Positions 1 to 14,197 of a stretch of 64,000 nt of DNA are shown one piece after another (within the stretch, counting starts at the first letter, position 1; each line of letters begins with the position of its first letter). The DNA is taken from positions 32,193,435 to 32,257,434 of the forward strand of contig NC_080541.1 of the NCBI RefSeq assembly GCF_028640845.1, written 5' to 3'. A program made the position numbers and the translations under genes. The DNA is from Ahaetulla prasina (taxonomy: Eukaryota; Chordata; Lepidosauria; Squamata; Colubridae). The notes under the pieces are model-generated. The model ran no database searches. It saw nothing but the letters and a program-made list of their open reading frames with translations, and was not told the DNA's origin.

Positions 1-2280
1 GGGTGTCATCAGCGTACAGCTGGTACCTCACACCGAAGCCACTGATGATCTCACCCAGCGGCTTCATATAGATGTTGGACAGAAGGGGCGAGAGGATCGG
101 CCCCTGCGGCACCCCACAAGTGAGGTGTCTCGGAGCCGACCTCTGCCCCCCTGTCAACACCGTCTGCGACCGATCGGAGAGATAGGAGGAGAACCACCGA
201 TAAACGGTGCCTCCCACTCCCAATCCCTCCAACCGGCGCAGCAGGATACCATGGTCGATGGTATCAAAAGCCGCTGAGAGGTCTAATAGGACCAGGGCAG
301 AGGAGCATCCTCTATCCCTGGCCCTCCAGAGATCATCCACCAACGCGACCAAAGCCGTCTCAGTGCTGTAACCGGGCCGAAGCCGGACTGAACGGGTCTA
401 GATAGACAGTTTCATCCAGGTGCAAGGAAACTGATATGCCACCATACTCTACAACCTTCGCCACGAAGGGAAGGTTGGAGACCGGACGATAATTACCTAA
501 AACAGCCGGGTCCAGGAAGGCTTCTTGAGGAGGGTCTCACCACCGCCTTTTTCAAGGCGGTCGGAAAGACTCCTCCACCAAGGAAGCGCCATAATAGCCT
601 GAGCCAGCCTCGTGTCACCTCCTGAGTGGCCAGTACCAGCCAGGAGGGGCACGGGTCCAGTAAACATGTGGTGGCATTCAACCTCCCCAGCAACCTGTCC
701 ATGTCCTCGGAGCGACAGGGTCAAACTCATCCCATAAAATGTCCCCAAGACCACCCTCAGCCGTCTCACCCGTCACTGCAATCTTGATCTAGACCTCCCG
801 GTTGAACGATTTTATCGATAGATAACCGTTAAACTCCTCAGCACGCCCCTGCAACGGGTCATCCCGCTCCCCTGATGTAAAGGGAGCGAGTCACCCAAAC
901 AGGGCGGCTGGGCGGTTATCTGCCGATGCAATGAGGGAGGAGGCGTAGCTACGCCGCTTCCCTCATTGCCACTAGGTAAGCCCTAGTATAGGACTTCACT
1001 AGTGTCCGATCAGCCTCGAACGGCTAGACCTCCAGGAACTCTCTAGGCGTCTTCTCCGCGCTTCATCCCCTCAACTCCTCGGAGAACCAAGGAGCCGGTT
1101 GGGACCCGCGCCGGGTCAGAGGCCGCAAAGGCACGACACGGTCTAAGGCCCCGCCGCGCCCGTTCCCAGGCCGCAACAAGTTCCTCAGCCGAGCCGTGAG
1201 CCAGACCGTCAGGAAATGGCCCAAGCTCCGTCCGAACCCTCCGGGTCCATCAGGCGCCTGGGACGGAACCAACGTATCGGCTCCGTCTCCCTGCGGTGGT
1301 GAATGGCGGTCAGAAAGTCCAGGCGAAGAAGAGAGTGATCTGACCATGACAAAGGTTCAATGACTATTTCCTTTAAGTCCAGATCTCTCAACCACTGACC
1401 AGAGATAAAAACCAGGTCCAGAGTGCCACCCCCGATGTGAGTAGGGCCATCAACTACTTGGGTCAGGTCCAAGGCCGTCATGGAGGCCATGAACTCCCGA
1501 GCTGCCGTTGATGACGAGCCGGAAGATGGCAAGTTAAAATCCCCATGACTAAAAGTCTGGGGGTCTCAACTGCCACTCCAGCCAGCACCTCCAGGAGCTC
1601 GGGCAGGGCAGCTGACACGCAGCAAGGAGCCAGGTACGTGATCAGCAAACCCATCTGACACCTATGGCCCCATCTCACAAAGAGGGATTCACACCCGCAA
1701 TCTGAGGTACAGTGGTCTCCTCGGCTCTAGACTCTCTAATCACAACCGCCACCCCCACCCCTACCCTGAGCCCTCGGCTGATGGAATGCACGGAAGCCCG
1801 CGGGCACATCTCGACAAGGCACTCCCCTTCCGTGCCCAGCCAGGTTTCAGAACGCCTATAAGGTCCGCAGCGCCCCTGAATAAGATCGAGATTAGGGGCC
1901 TTATTGACTACGGACCGTGCGTTGCATAACATCAGCCAAGGCCCAGGCTCTGAGGGTCTTGACCATCCGGGAACGGGAAAAGGATTTAGGATCGGGCGCG
2001 ATCGCCTGCAAACATCGAGCGCGCCCCCTAGGACGATATGATCCCCCTTCCGCCATATCTGCCCCTCCCACTTACTGCAAATCAGACCACCCTCACCAAC
2101 AGGAACGTAATCTCCCCTAACCTCCGAACCCGTTAAAAACCGCCACGAGCACGCGCAGGACTGGCTCCCCACCCGACGGGCTACCCCGACGCCCGCCCTA
2201 ACCCTCCCTCCCTTAAAACCCTATCTAAAACCCCAAAGGCTCTTTTTTTCGTGATGCCACCTCTGTGGGTCCCAAGACCA
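1..2280 (-). mobile_element. CR1 LINE, endonuclease and start of RT (cut by window edge)
   Basis: On the minus strand this matches the better-preserved CR1 at 38560-41925 segment by segment. It contains the endonuclease region (product fragment [14 protein letters not shown] near 1900), the connector ([17 protein letters not shown] around 1340-1590) and the first RT motifs. The fragment at the window start corresponds to the MKPLGEI..YQLYADD region of the RT. Many frameshifts and stops break it, so it is not coding today. The 3' half lies outside the window. The family identification comes from conserved CR1 motifs and the other copies here; the 5' limit at about 2280 is where alignment with the 38.6-kb copy stops. 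Confidence 0.85.
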
Positions 2281-3440
2281 TTGAGGCCGGCCCTTGATAG
2301 TGCGGCGGGCCATTCCTGCGAGGCGGGGCACTGCAGGCGCAAGAGTTCAAGTGCTGAATATCGCATAAATAAAATGCATAAATAGAGGATAGAGGCCGAC
2401 GAGAGGCGATGCTGTCCGGAGTGGTCAAATGTCATGCCAAAATCAAATGGACACCCATTGACTAATGATGATCAAAAGGTGGCTGGCTTAAAGATGACGG
2501 CTGGAACATAGGCAGAGCAAAGTCCATGATGACAAAGGTACTACTGCTCTGCCCAGAGCTCAGTCCTAAAGTCCATGACCTGGGGAGGTGGTATTACTCT
2601 CCTAACAGCGGTGTCCACAGATGTTTCCAATTAGATGTTTCCAAGTAAACACGTCCAGAAAGTTACGTCCAGAAATAAGAATAAAAATAGAACTCCCTGT
2701 AGATCACAGATCGGTCTCCAGTCTTCTTCCACGGCCATAATGTACCGGCCATAAAATGCATAAATGCATAAAGTGCAGATGACAATGCAGATTACAGATG
2801 GTAAGGTGTTGAGGATGGTAAAACACCAATTGTAATCCCAAGAAGAGTGGGCCTAATAGGCCAGGAAACCTCAACGCCCCCCCCCACTCCTATCCTACCA
2901 GGATAGTCCAGGCCTCTCAGGCCGGCCACTCCCTCCTCAAGGTCCAGGTCCAATCCAAGGTCTGCCCCCTCCACCGGGCAGGCCTGTCCGAGGAACCTGA
3001 CCAAACACCACCAGAGGGCCGGCACGATGTAAACTGCCGCTGATGTTAACCGCGGCAAAGAGCAGGACAAACAACCTGGGAGGCAGTCTCGGGCAGGGGC
3101 CACAGGGGGCCCTTCACAGCCCTTCACCTCCATGCCACTCCCCCACGTCAACCCACAGGAAAAAACCTCGAAGGAGACCTGGGGAGGGCCTGGAGAGAGC
3201 CGGAGAAAGCCGGGAAGCTCTGCGCATGCGCAAGATGGCAGCTCGGTAGAGGAGCGGAGCCGACGGCGGGCGACAGAGGAGGAGATGGCGGCGCCCAGGC
3301 GGCCTGTCGAGCGGTTTGCGTCCCCCGGTCAGCTGTTTTAACATCCCGGCAGCCGTGGGAGAGGTCTGTGGACTCTCTCGGACTCACGGCTGCCGAGAAC
3401 GCGACCGGTAGGATGGGCAAGCCGCGAACGGCGGCCATTG
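2281..3440 (-). mobile_element. Possible CR1 5' region (5' UTR / ORF1 area)
   Basis: This stretch lies immediately upstream of the CR1 endonuclease segment on the same strand, with no visible break. It includes open stretches (for example 2792-3151 minus, leucine/valine rich) in which I recognise no domain. It becomes GC-rich toward 3150-3440. It could be the 5' UTR plus ORF1 of a nearly full-length CR1, or ordinary flank of RPL30. No second copy in the window reaches this far, so internal comparison cannot settle it. Confidence 0.4.
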
Positions 3441-3590
3441 TTGCTGGGCGTGAGGTGAGGCCGCGGCTCGTCTTTTGCGGCGGAGGCCGCGGCTTCTCCC
3501 TTCTTCATTCCGGATCATCCAGCGGCTCCTGTATCATCCGGCGGCTCCTGTATTTTGGCCCTCCGGCTTCCCGGTACAGAATGCGCACTG
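3150..3590 (+). promoter_or_regulatory. CpG-rich promoter-like block upstream of RPL30
   Basis: The block is dense in CpG, unlike the AT-rich surroundings. It contains a palindromic NRF1-type site (TGCGCATGCGCA) near 3220 and YY1-type AAGATGGC/GATGGCGG motifs near 3231 and 3284. A pyrimidine run CTTCTCCCTTCTTC near 3490-3507 resembles the 5' TOP start of ribosomal protein mRNAs and is followed by two tandem copies of ATCATCC(A/G)GCGGCTCCTGT. These features fit the RPL30 promoter and untranslated first exon. Part of the block could instead be the promoter end of the neighbouring CR1. The exact start site is inferred. Confidence 0.55.
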
Positions 3591-3599
3591 TGGACAGTT

Positions 3600-4085
3600 C
3601 TGGAAGCCCCTTTAATGGCACATGTGACACAGTTGTTACGCATACTGTACTGGTTACCAGTTTTTTGGGTGGCAGTCTAATTCAAGATGTTGGTCCTTAT
3701 ATTTAAATCTCTTTATAGCATAGGTCCAGGGTCTCTGAAGAGCCATGTCATTCCGAAGGGACTAGACCACCCTGTTTGCTCCAGAAGAAGGGGCCCACTT
3801 TGGATCCCCTGTGCCAAAGAATTTCAACTGGCGGGGTCTAGGAGAAGGGCCTTTTCTCTTATGACCCCTGGCCTCTGGAATGTTCTGCTGTAGATGAGGT
3901 CTACCCCAACACTCCTGGCCTTTGGGAAGAGCCTGAAAACTTGGCCTCTGCTGTCGGACCTGGGGCCCCAATGGAGTGTGCTATGTTGAGGGTAGCTGAT
4001 GTATTATCTTTTTTACTTTTTATTATATTGTAAGTGCTCAATGTTGCAGTGAGATGGGCGGCATAAAAATTTAATAAAATGCAGA
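3600..4085 (+). mobile_element. Old, degenerate CR1 3' end
   Basis: The plus-strand translation keeps the skeleton of the CR1 RT C-terminus: LYSIGPGSLKSH, then RRAFSL and GLWN, corresponding to [16 protein letters not shown] and TLWNELP in younger copies. It ends in a CR1-like tail (gatgggcggcataaaaattt then aataaaat). It is far more diverged than the other CR1 copies, so it is an older insertion. It ends 28 bases before the RPL30 exon at 4114 and fills the place where the upstream intron and first coding exon would be expected. Confidence 0.75.
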
Positions 4086-4110
4086 ATTACATTCTATATG
4101 TTTTTTTTAA

Positions 4111-6222
<2,112 letters not shown>

Positions 6223-6226
6223 AATT

Positions 6227-6253
6227 AATAAACTTTAAATTTTGTGTAATAAA
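6227..6253 (+). terminator. RPL30 poly(A) signals
   Basis: Two AATAAA hexamers, at 6227-6232 and 6248-6253, lie just after the stop. This fits the very short 3' UTR usual for RPL30. Cleavage about 15-25 bases later is expected. Confidence 0.8.
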
Positions 6254-6262
6254 ACTGGCTTT

Positions 6263-7740
6263 AAATCTGTTGTTGGTATGAGTTTTTATAAGTCAGACAC
6301 AACAAAGTTTGATGGAGAAATCAAATAGTAACGGTCTAAATAAAATAATTTAATTAGGAGTTAAAGACAAATGGGATTAAAGAATATAGCCATATTTGAC
6401 TCCGCTGATTTGAGTTTTGTATTTAACTGAAAGAGAGATGACAAAAAAAAAATACAAACTCATCTACAATATCCAGATTTCTCATCATCTCATTTCTCTT
6501 GGAGCACCTACTTCATAAATGTGCAAATACATATGTAAGCATATTCAGATTGTACAGAGCATTTGAAAACCAGCAGAGGTTTTTAAACATGGTTAATTTT
6601 GTGATTAGAAACCATCTAGAGTTGCTTAATTGTATAAATGCAGGAAGGAGGGAACCAACCAATCATATTCTAATTAGGGCTATGCAATGTTTCACATTCA
6701 GTAGGGGGAAAAAAATTCTGAGTGTGCTGAGAGACTTGCAACTCTTTGTAGAAGCTGCTACTGCTGCAGAATAGAAAAAAATGCTAGCCAAACGATAGGT
6801 AAAAAGAAACGATAAGTGTGCTAGGAAGAGAGAGAAAAAGAGTTAACTTGGGGGAACCTCCACACATTAATAGTAAATAAGGATATAGTTAAGCAAATTC
6901 AGCCTTTTATTTAGAGCAAGGAAGCCAAACAGAAGAGCTTATGAACAACTGAAAGAAAAACAATAGATGGTTGGAAAAGGTTTTGGGCATAATTTGTTTT
7001 TGGCATAATTCAGCTAAGGCACTTCTTAATTTGTTCTGAAATAATACTATAATTCATTCTGAAATGAATTAATGTCACCGTATGATGGCTATCCATTCCT
7101 CCAGGTATCTATTGGCCAACACTGTTAAAATACTTCTGTGATACATATGTTTGAGGATTTTTTTTATAAAGTTAAGATATTCAAAATTTTGGTATATAAT
7201 TCTTGCAATAAAATAACATTTTATACATTATATCCCCAAACCCTATCCCATATATCAATACTTAGTGGTTAACATGAACGTAGGGAATGTGCCTTAAATA
7301 TGTTGGTTACTACTTCTCAAATTCCCTATCAATCACTTATGGGAAGAAGTGCTGGCTATAGGAAGAGTTTAAGCACAGAGAAATTATTTGCTATTACTGT
7401 GGATATTAACATTAGTGCTACATGAGAAGCATAGAACACCATTGTAACGTAACATTTGAGTGCATCCAGTCAGTACATTATTACAATGAATAGTGAACAA
7501 TATTGGCCTTTCCAGATTTCTAAATAATAAAAATTGCCTTTTATACTAATATTTTACATTATTATATTTCTAAAAAGTTTGTAATTTTATCTTAGTCAAT
7601 GCAAAAATACACTATTACATGGTACTCTAAATTACTGAAGTTATAAATTCTCCTTTTTGTGCAAAACATACCTACCTACATAACTTTGATATATTTTCTT
7701 GTGTGTAAATATCCAACAAAGGTATATTGCTGCTAAGGAC
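6263..7740. other. Tail-to-tail RPL30/MATN2 interval, probably MATN2 3' UTR in part
   Basis: No coding gene is recognised in this AT-rich stretch. On the minus strand a candidate MATN2 poly(A) signal (AATAAA, read as TTTATT at 6906-6911) would give a 3' UTR of about 840 bases. The 91-codon open frame at 6499-6774 (plus) shows no recognisable domain. Confidence 0.5.
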
Positions 7741-7742
7741 AT

Positions 7743-7748
7743 TTTATT
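7743..7748 (-). terminator. AATAAA overlapping the MATN2 stop region
   Basis: The minus strand reads TAC TAA TAAAA. The hexamer AATAAA starts inside the stop codon. It is probably not the main poly(A) signal, because cleavage would leave almost no 3' UTR. Confidence 0.35.
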
Positions 7749-7830
7749 AGTATCTTAATCGATTTTCCAGTGCTTCTATTCTTTTTGACATTTCTTCCAG
7801 TAATTTCAAGTTAAGGAAAACAATTTTAGC
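7747..7830 (-). CDS. MATN2: MATN2 terminal coding exon: end of the coiled coil
   Basis: It encodes the C-terminal heptads ...[18 protein letters not shown] and stop TAA at 7747-7749, closely matching the matrilin-2 oligomerisation helix. The acceptor is placed after CAG at 7831-7833, giving phase 0, which agrees with the donor chosen for the previous exon. The first nine residues (AKIVFLNLK) have no counterpart I recognise in the mammalian protein, so the true acceptor could differ. The end of the reading frame is secure. Confidence 0.8.
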   Translation of the reverse strand, partial: AKIVFLNLKLLEEMSKRIEALENRLRY

Positions 7831-10800
7831 CTGCTTCAATATTTAATATCGAGAATATCTACACATAATGGACAAGCTTGGGAAATCTAAAGTTACTTCT
7901 TTTAAAACGAAAAACCCTGAAATAAGTCAGAATCAGAGCTAGCTGTGTATCTATAATTGTATTTCCAAAAATCCAGCATTGATTAGTTCTTGGACATTTC
8001 ATTTTGGCAAGGGGAAGATGGTATTTTGTTGCTGCTTTTAATAAACGGCTAAGCGTTAGAAATCCTTACTGAGCTAATAGTACAAGTGGAACTTAAAATT
8101 CTCTTCTGACCATAAAACTATTCAAATAATTCTGTTGTAAAGTATAATGCAATTGTTTTAATTGCATTGGTATATATTATGTGGTAAAGTGAATTGTCGC
8201 ATCAATAGTAGTATCCTGTTTGGTTTTTCCAAAGGCATCAAGTGAAACAAGATAAACACTCAGCATTATGTTCATATATGAAATACACACACACACACAC
8301 ATAAAATTAGGCTTGTGGAATGAATGCTAAAGAATTATGATGTCACCTGTTGTAATAGTTCTTGCAAACACCACTTCTCTACCACTTTACCACTCTCTAT
8401 GTTGGCAGGTAAATGGTTTAGTTGTACGTAGAAAATAACCAGAACTGGCTTAGACAGGCTTCTCTAAACATAAAATCATCGCTGAAAAAGAAATTTGCAG
8501 ACTCCTTTTGGCACAAATATTTAGGCCAGCAATTTTTGCTAATACCGTGTTTCCCCAAAAATAAGCCCTACCCTGATTTTAAGTGTGCGCCTAATATAAG
8601 GCCTAGCCCAAAAATAACCCTTAGTGAAGATGATCATCAGCCAGGTGGAGGGTGGCCAGCACTGGAGGCGGTGCGAGGGCCAATGCTGTCCATAGCCATA
8701 AAATAGACATCTACTTGGGAGAAAGACTGGCTAATCTACATCAAATATAAAACGGATCTCACACTGACATCAAAAATATGTATTATCAAGGCTCTCATTT
8801 TTCACAATTAGGCTTTAAAAGCCTGAATTTTTCTTCAAAAAAGATGGAACAAAATGCCTTTGAATTATGGTCTCTGGAGAAAATCGTTGGGAATACCTTG
8901 GACATGTAATGTTAGGGCCATGACTAATCTAAGGCACCAAATTTTAGGAGGTGCTAATACTGCCTCTTCCTTGCAAATCAATCTAAAAATACAAATCTTC
9001 ACTCGGGAGGTGGCACCATCGGTCAATACGGCCAATGGACGCTATATACCTTTGAGCCCAAACTGCAGCAAAAAGCATTGGAAAACATTCCAACGATAGG
9101 AAGAATCAAAGGCAGTTGAAATTGGCCAACAGAAAATATGTTGGGTAGATACTGCTGATGACAATAATGAGCTTATTTAAATAAATAGTCATTGAGAATC
9201 TTAATGATACCCATCAGGTCACATAAGGAGCCAACTGGACAACAAGCCACATTATATAAACTGCCATTCTGTATTTTGAAACTGCAGCTAGAGGGGGCTT
9301 GTGCTTCAGCATCATCATTAATGTTTTTAAAGACTGATGCACTAGCTACAGTGTACAAGTAGACCAAATACTTATGTACTGCCATTCATGAAAAGAAAGC
9401 AAAGCCAATCCTTAGATTTAGCATTATTCGTCGTCATAATTCACTCTATGTATTGAAATATCAACAGATTGAAACAAGAACATAATATGAGAAAATGAGT
9501 AGTGCATTTGTACATAAACCATATAAAATTTGCCAGAGGGCAGAATTAGAAATGCCAGATTTGGGTTGCAAAAATCCAGTGAATTGCAAAGAAATAAGCT
9601 CTTTGTTGCCTTCTAGTGGTCAACTGGACTCAAGCAGCCAAATTCTGCAATAAATTTTCAAATAACTGAGGGAAAAGTACTATATTATGGCTTGGCAACA
9701 GAAGCCTTCAAGACCAATTTCCTCTCCATTCAAATGGGCCTGATGAGTTTGATCATGCCAGGAAAAGCAGCTGGTGGTTCCATTTTTCAGAAGTTAGAGT
9801 AACCAACTTCCATTGTTAGCCCAGCCCCTCTGGAACAGCCTTCTATGAGAAACATGTTTGGCTTCAATCCTAGCTACCTATCAGAACTTTCTTAAAACAA
9901 CTTTTCTAGAAAACATTTTAAGATTTAAACCTACAGTAGGTGCTTTTTGTAAAGTAGTTTTGTCTATTTTTTATTCTTGGTTTTAAATTTAAATTGCTGT
10001 TGTGAGCTGCCTTTTTTGTGGATATGTGCCTTCAAATCATCATTGATCCCTGGCAACTGCCTGGACAAGTCTGCAGTTGTCTTTGCAAGATCTTTGAAAA
10101 TGGCTTGCTGTTGCCTTCCTTGAACTGTGAAAGAATGACTAACCCAAGACCACTGAGTTGGCTTTGTGACTAGAACTCAGTCTCCTGATTGGTAGCCTGG
10201 TACTTAATCAATATAGCAGACTAGTTCTGTGAGCTGCCTAAAGTTCCAATATAATTGTGGTAGGTATTAATGTGATAGGTAGACAGACAGGGTATTTAAG
10301 TACTGTGTTACATAGCTAGGAGTCAATACTAATTCAAAGGCACACACAATTAGATTACATATAATTAATAGCTGCCAAGGAAACACCTGCTAATTAATCT
10401 CACCATGGAATAGGATTGGGTTTAGGGACAAAGTATGTTTGGACAGATAACTAGACCAGCACTTTAAAATTGATTGAGGAAGTTTGTATGCTTGTATTCA
10501 AATACTAACTGCTATCAGCTGATAGTTGGATTTCTTTTGGTCACAGAATTAGTGTTATTCCAGCAAAAGCTATAGTCATTTGAAACATAACTGCCAGGTA
10601 TGGGGAGAACTCAGGGGTGAAATCTAAAATTTTTCCTTACCGGTTCTGTGGGCGTGGCTTAATTGGTGGGCGTGGCTTGGTGGTCAGATGACTGGGTGGG
10701 CGTGGCCAATAACAATAAATAATAAAAATAATAAACAAAGTATAAAAAACAATAAGAGGTACCAAAAACCAACTTTCACACTTTACACACACACAACACA

Positions 10801-13800
10801 ACACAACTGACTCACACACAATGTAAAAGCAGCTGCACGTCACACTTCACACAGCCACAAAAAGCTCAAAAACCAACTTTCACACTTTACACACACAACA
10901 CGACACACACACACACACACACACAAATACGACATACAGCTTTCTGAGATTTTGTGTGTTTGTGTAGTTAGAGTGAAACACTACAGAAACACACCAAATC
11001 TCAGAAAGCTGCACAAATATTTTATTTTATTATTTTATTTTATTTTATTGTGGACTTCAATTCCCAGAGTTCCTCAGCCAGCAAAGCCAGCCAGCATTAG
11101 TTGCTCACTGAGGAAATAGATTAGCTAAGCAATTGATTCTGTCTGGGCTGAAAGTGAAACTGCTTTCGGGCTGGGAAAAAAGCCATGCGTTCATCAGTAA
11201 TCAGGTAAGTGCCTTAGAATCTCTACTCTTACTTGTAGAAAACATGTTTTCGACAAGTAAGAGTACAAGTAAGGTTCTGCTGATGAGGAACTCAGGTGAG
11301 ATCGCCAGAGGAGACTTTAACTTTTTTTTTTTTTAAGTTTAAAGGCTCTGCCGATCTCAGCTGAGGGGCGGGATCCTCAAAGGCTTTTTTTTTACTTTTA
11401 AAGACATGTTTCGGCTGAAGAAAAAACGGCTTTTAAAAGTAAAAAAAACCACAACCCTCTGCTGATGGTGCGGCTCAGCAGAGGCGGGGGGGCAGGGCCA
11501 GGGATTTTTGCTACCAGTCCTCCGAACCAGCAGCCGCCATCGCTACTGGATCGCGTGAGCCAGTCCGAACCGGGAGCATTTCACCCCTGGGAGAACTGCA
11601 CTATGGAATAACAAAGATTAGACATTTCTCTCTCTTTCTCCCCTCCCGCTCACGCCCACCCCCCAAACAACTGTATTTCTTTACACAGAAATAGAAATAT
11701 AATTCATTTTCAAATATATTGACTTGAAAATCTATATGAAGAATTAATAGATATACAGAAAGGATATGTTGCTGAATTAGTTTCCTAAATTCAGTAGTTG
11801 CAAAATTCTGGAAATTTGTAAGATTCTCACATTTGCATAGGGTTTTCTTGTCATCTGAAGGATTTGCTGAAAAAAAATAGGTGGGAGTGTATTTAGTTAA
11901 ATGGTAAGAAATATATTTTCCTTACAAGAACAAAATCACTACAAAAACTATTTTGTTTTTAGTCCATTGAACTCATTGGAAAATGGAATTCATGGAATGA
12001 CAAAATAATTTTAGAAAAGTTTCTTTCTCTGTCTTTTTAAATTGCTGTAGGAAAACAGAGACATCTGATTAAAATGAGGATTGTACATGCATTTCATGTA
12101 TTTTAAACTGATTTATGGTAACCACTATAATAATAATGCAATTGCCCAAGGTTTAGATAAGAAGACTAATTATAAACAAGGGTTTCAATTACTAAGTGGA
12201 AATTCAGTGATTTCATATTTGCAAACAAAAAGACACATAAGTGGGAAACTGCCTTTTTCTACAAAATATATCCCAAGAATCCTAGGGAATCAAAGTGGAT
12301 GCATGGCACAATTGTTTAATATGACAGAAGATAAATTATTATAGCTATACAAAGTAATGGATGGTGTAAATAGAAATAAATTTTACCTGAAGCTTTTGTC
12401 CATAATTGCTTTTCTTTAAAAAGATATTTATGATGCACAGCAAAATTGGAACAGGAAAGAACATCTGTGATTGCTAAGGTAGATGCTTCAGGTTCTACAG
12501 AGGACAACACAGTGAGACCAGAAGTGAGATTATATTTCACCCTCTTATGAAGTGGTTTCTTTGTGTGTATGTTTCAAAAAGAACCACCCTGTTGATGGAT
12601 ATTAAGCAATATAAAGATTAGCATAATTGCTGGATTAGAAATATTAACCTGGACAGAGCAGAATTACTAAATGTATGGTAAATATGGCTTTTGATTGCAT
12701 TTGTGCCATATTGACAAAAATGTGGAAAAATTGCTGCTGTTTTTACTGTTATCAGTAACTACTATATGTGGCACAGGTGTCATTAAAACTTATAACCTTC
12801 TCTATACCTTCTATATCTAATTAAGAAGTATTATTACAATAAAAATGACGTTAGCTTTTCTTCTGGCAAGGGCAGAGTGGAAAAGAATCAAACTCAGGGG
12901 TGAAATGCTACTGGATCGGACCGGATCGGGCGAGTAGGTAGCGGAGATTGGGGCTGGTTTGGAGAACTGGTAGCAATCTCTGGCTGGCCATGCCCCCGAA
13001 CCAATCTGCAGCCATGTGTGAAGGCAGGCAAGCAGAAAGCCACGTGGAAGGCAGAAAGTGAGGAAAGCATGGCAGGGCTGCAGGGAGAGGATCTAGAAGG
13101 TAAGCCAATGCTGGCAGTGGTGGGGGGGGGAGACCCACTGTGCTCGGCCTCATGGGGGGGACCTGGCAAGACTCGCTTGCCTTTTGGGTGTGGCTTGCGC
13201 GGGGCCTTTGGCTGACTGCCGCCCACTTGCCTTTCCCTCTGCATCCAGCCCATGATGGAGAACGCGCCGCTTCTGGGCCGGGCCAACCATCTTCGGGTCC
13301 CTGAAGGGCAGGGAGTGCTCTGCTGCTGCCGCCGTTGGCAGCATGGCTGCACAGGAAAATTCCCTGGTGCAGCGCAGTTCCGGGATGGCGGGGGAGCCCA
13401 GGCAAACTCTGCCACCGCCAGTGTTGCCAGGAGCATCCACGTGGAAAAACTCCTCAGCGCAGCACAGTTCCGGGATGGCAGGAGAGCCCAGGCAAGCTCT
13501 GCCGCCACCGCGCTGCTGCCGGGATCGTCCCCATGGGGAAAAGGGCCGGGATAGCTCAGGCTGTTAAGAAGCCTGTTATTAGAACACAGTAGCCTGCAAT
13601 TACTGCAGGTTCAAGCCCGGCCCAAGGTTGACTCAGCCTTCCATCCTTTATAAGGTAGGTAAAATGAGGACCCAGATTGTTGGGGGGGCAATAAGTTGAC
13701 TTTGTAAAAAATATACAAATAGAATGAGACTATTGCCTTATACAATGTAAGCCGCCCTGAGTCTTCGGAGAAGGGCGGGATATAAATGTAAACAAACAAA

Positions 13801-13940
13801 AAAAAACTCCCCGGCAGAGTGCAGTTCTGGGATGACGGGGGAGCCCAGGCAATCTCTGCTGCTGCCGCTACTGCCACTGTTGCTGCTGCCAGGAGCATCC
13901 TGGCAAGAAAACTCCCCGGGAAGATTCTGTTTAGACCAGG

Positions 13941-13984
<44 letters not shown>

Positions 13985-14034
13985 GTGTGTGAGAGAGAGT
14001 GAGAGACAGAGAGAAAGAGAAAGAAAGAGGAAGG

Positions 14035-14072
<38 letters not shown>

Positions 14073-14126
14073 AGATAAAGAAAGGAAGGAAGGAAGGAAG
14101 GAAGGAAGGAAGGAAGGAAGGAAGGA

Positions 14127-14197
<71 letters not shown>

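Noticed and set aside
2792..3151. 119-codon leucine/valine-rich frame on the minus strand
   Set aside because: No domain recognised, and it lies in the presumed CR1 5' region; not reported as a gene.
6499..6774. 91-codon plus-strand frame downstream of RPL30
   Set aside because: No family resemblance, and the region is more likely the MATN2 3' UTR in antisense.
8422..9099. Two plus-strand frames of 81-94 codons
   Set aside because: Intronic, partly over a repeat fragment, no recognisable domain.
12894..13592. Several long overlapping frames on both strands, up to 204 codons
   Set aside because: They lie entirely inside the GC-rich part of a hAT-like element, overlap in many frames and show no transposase motif.
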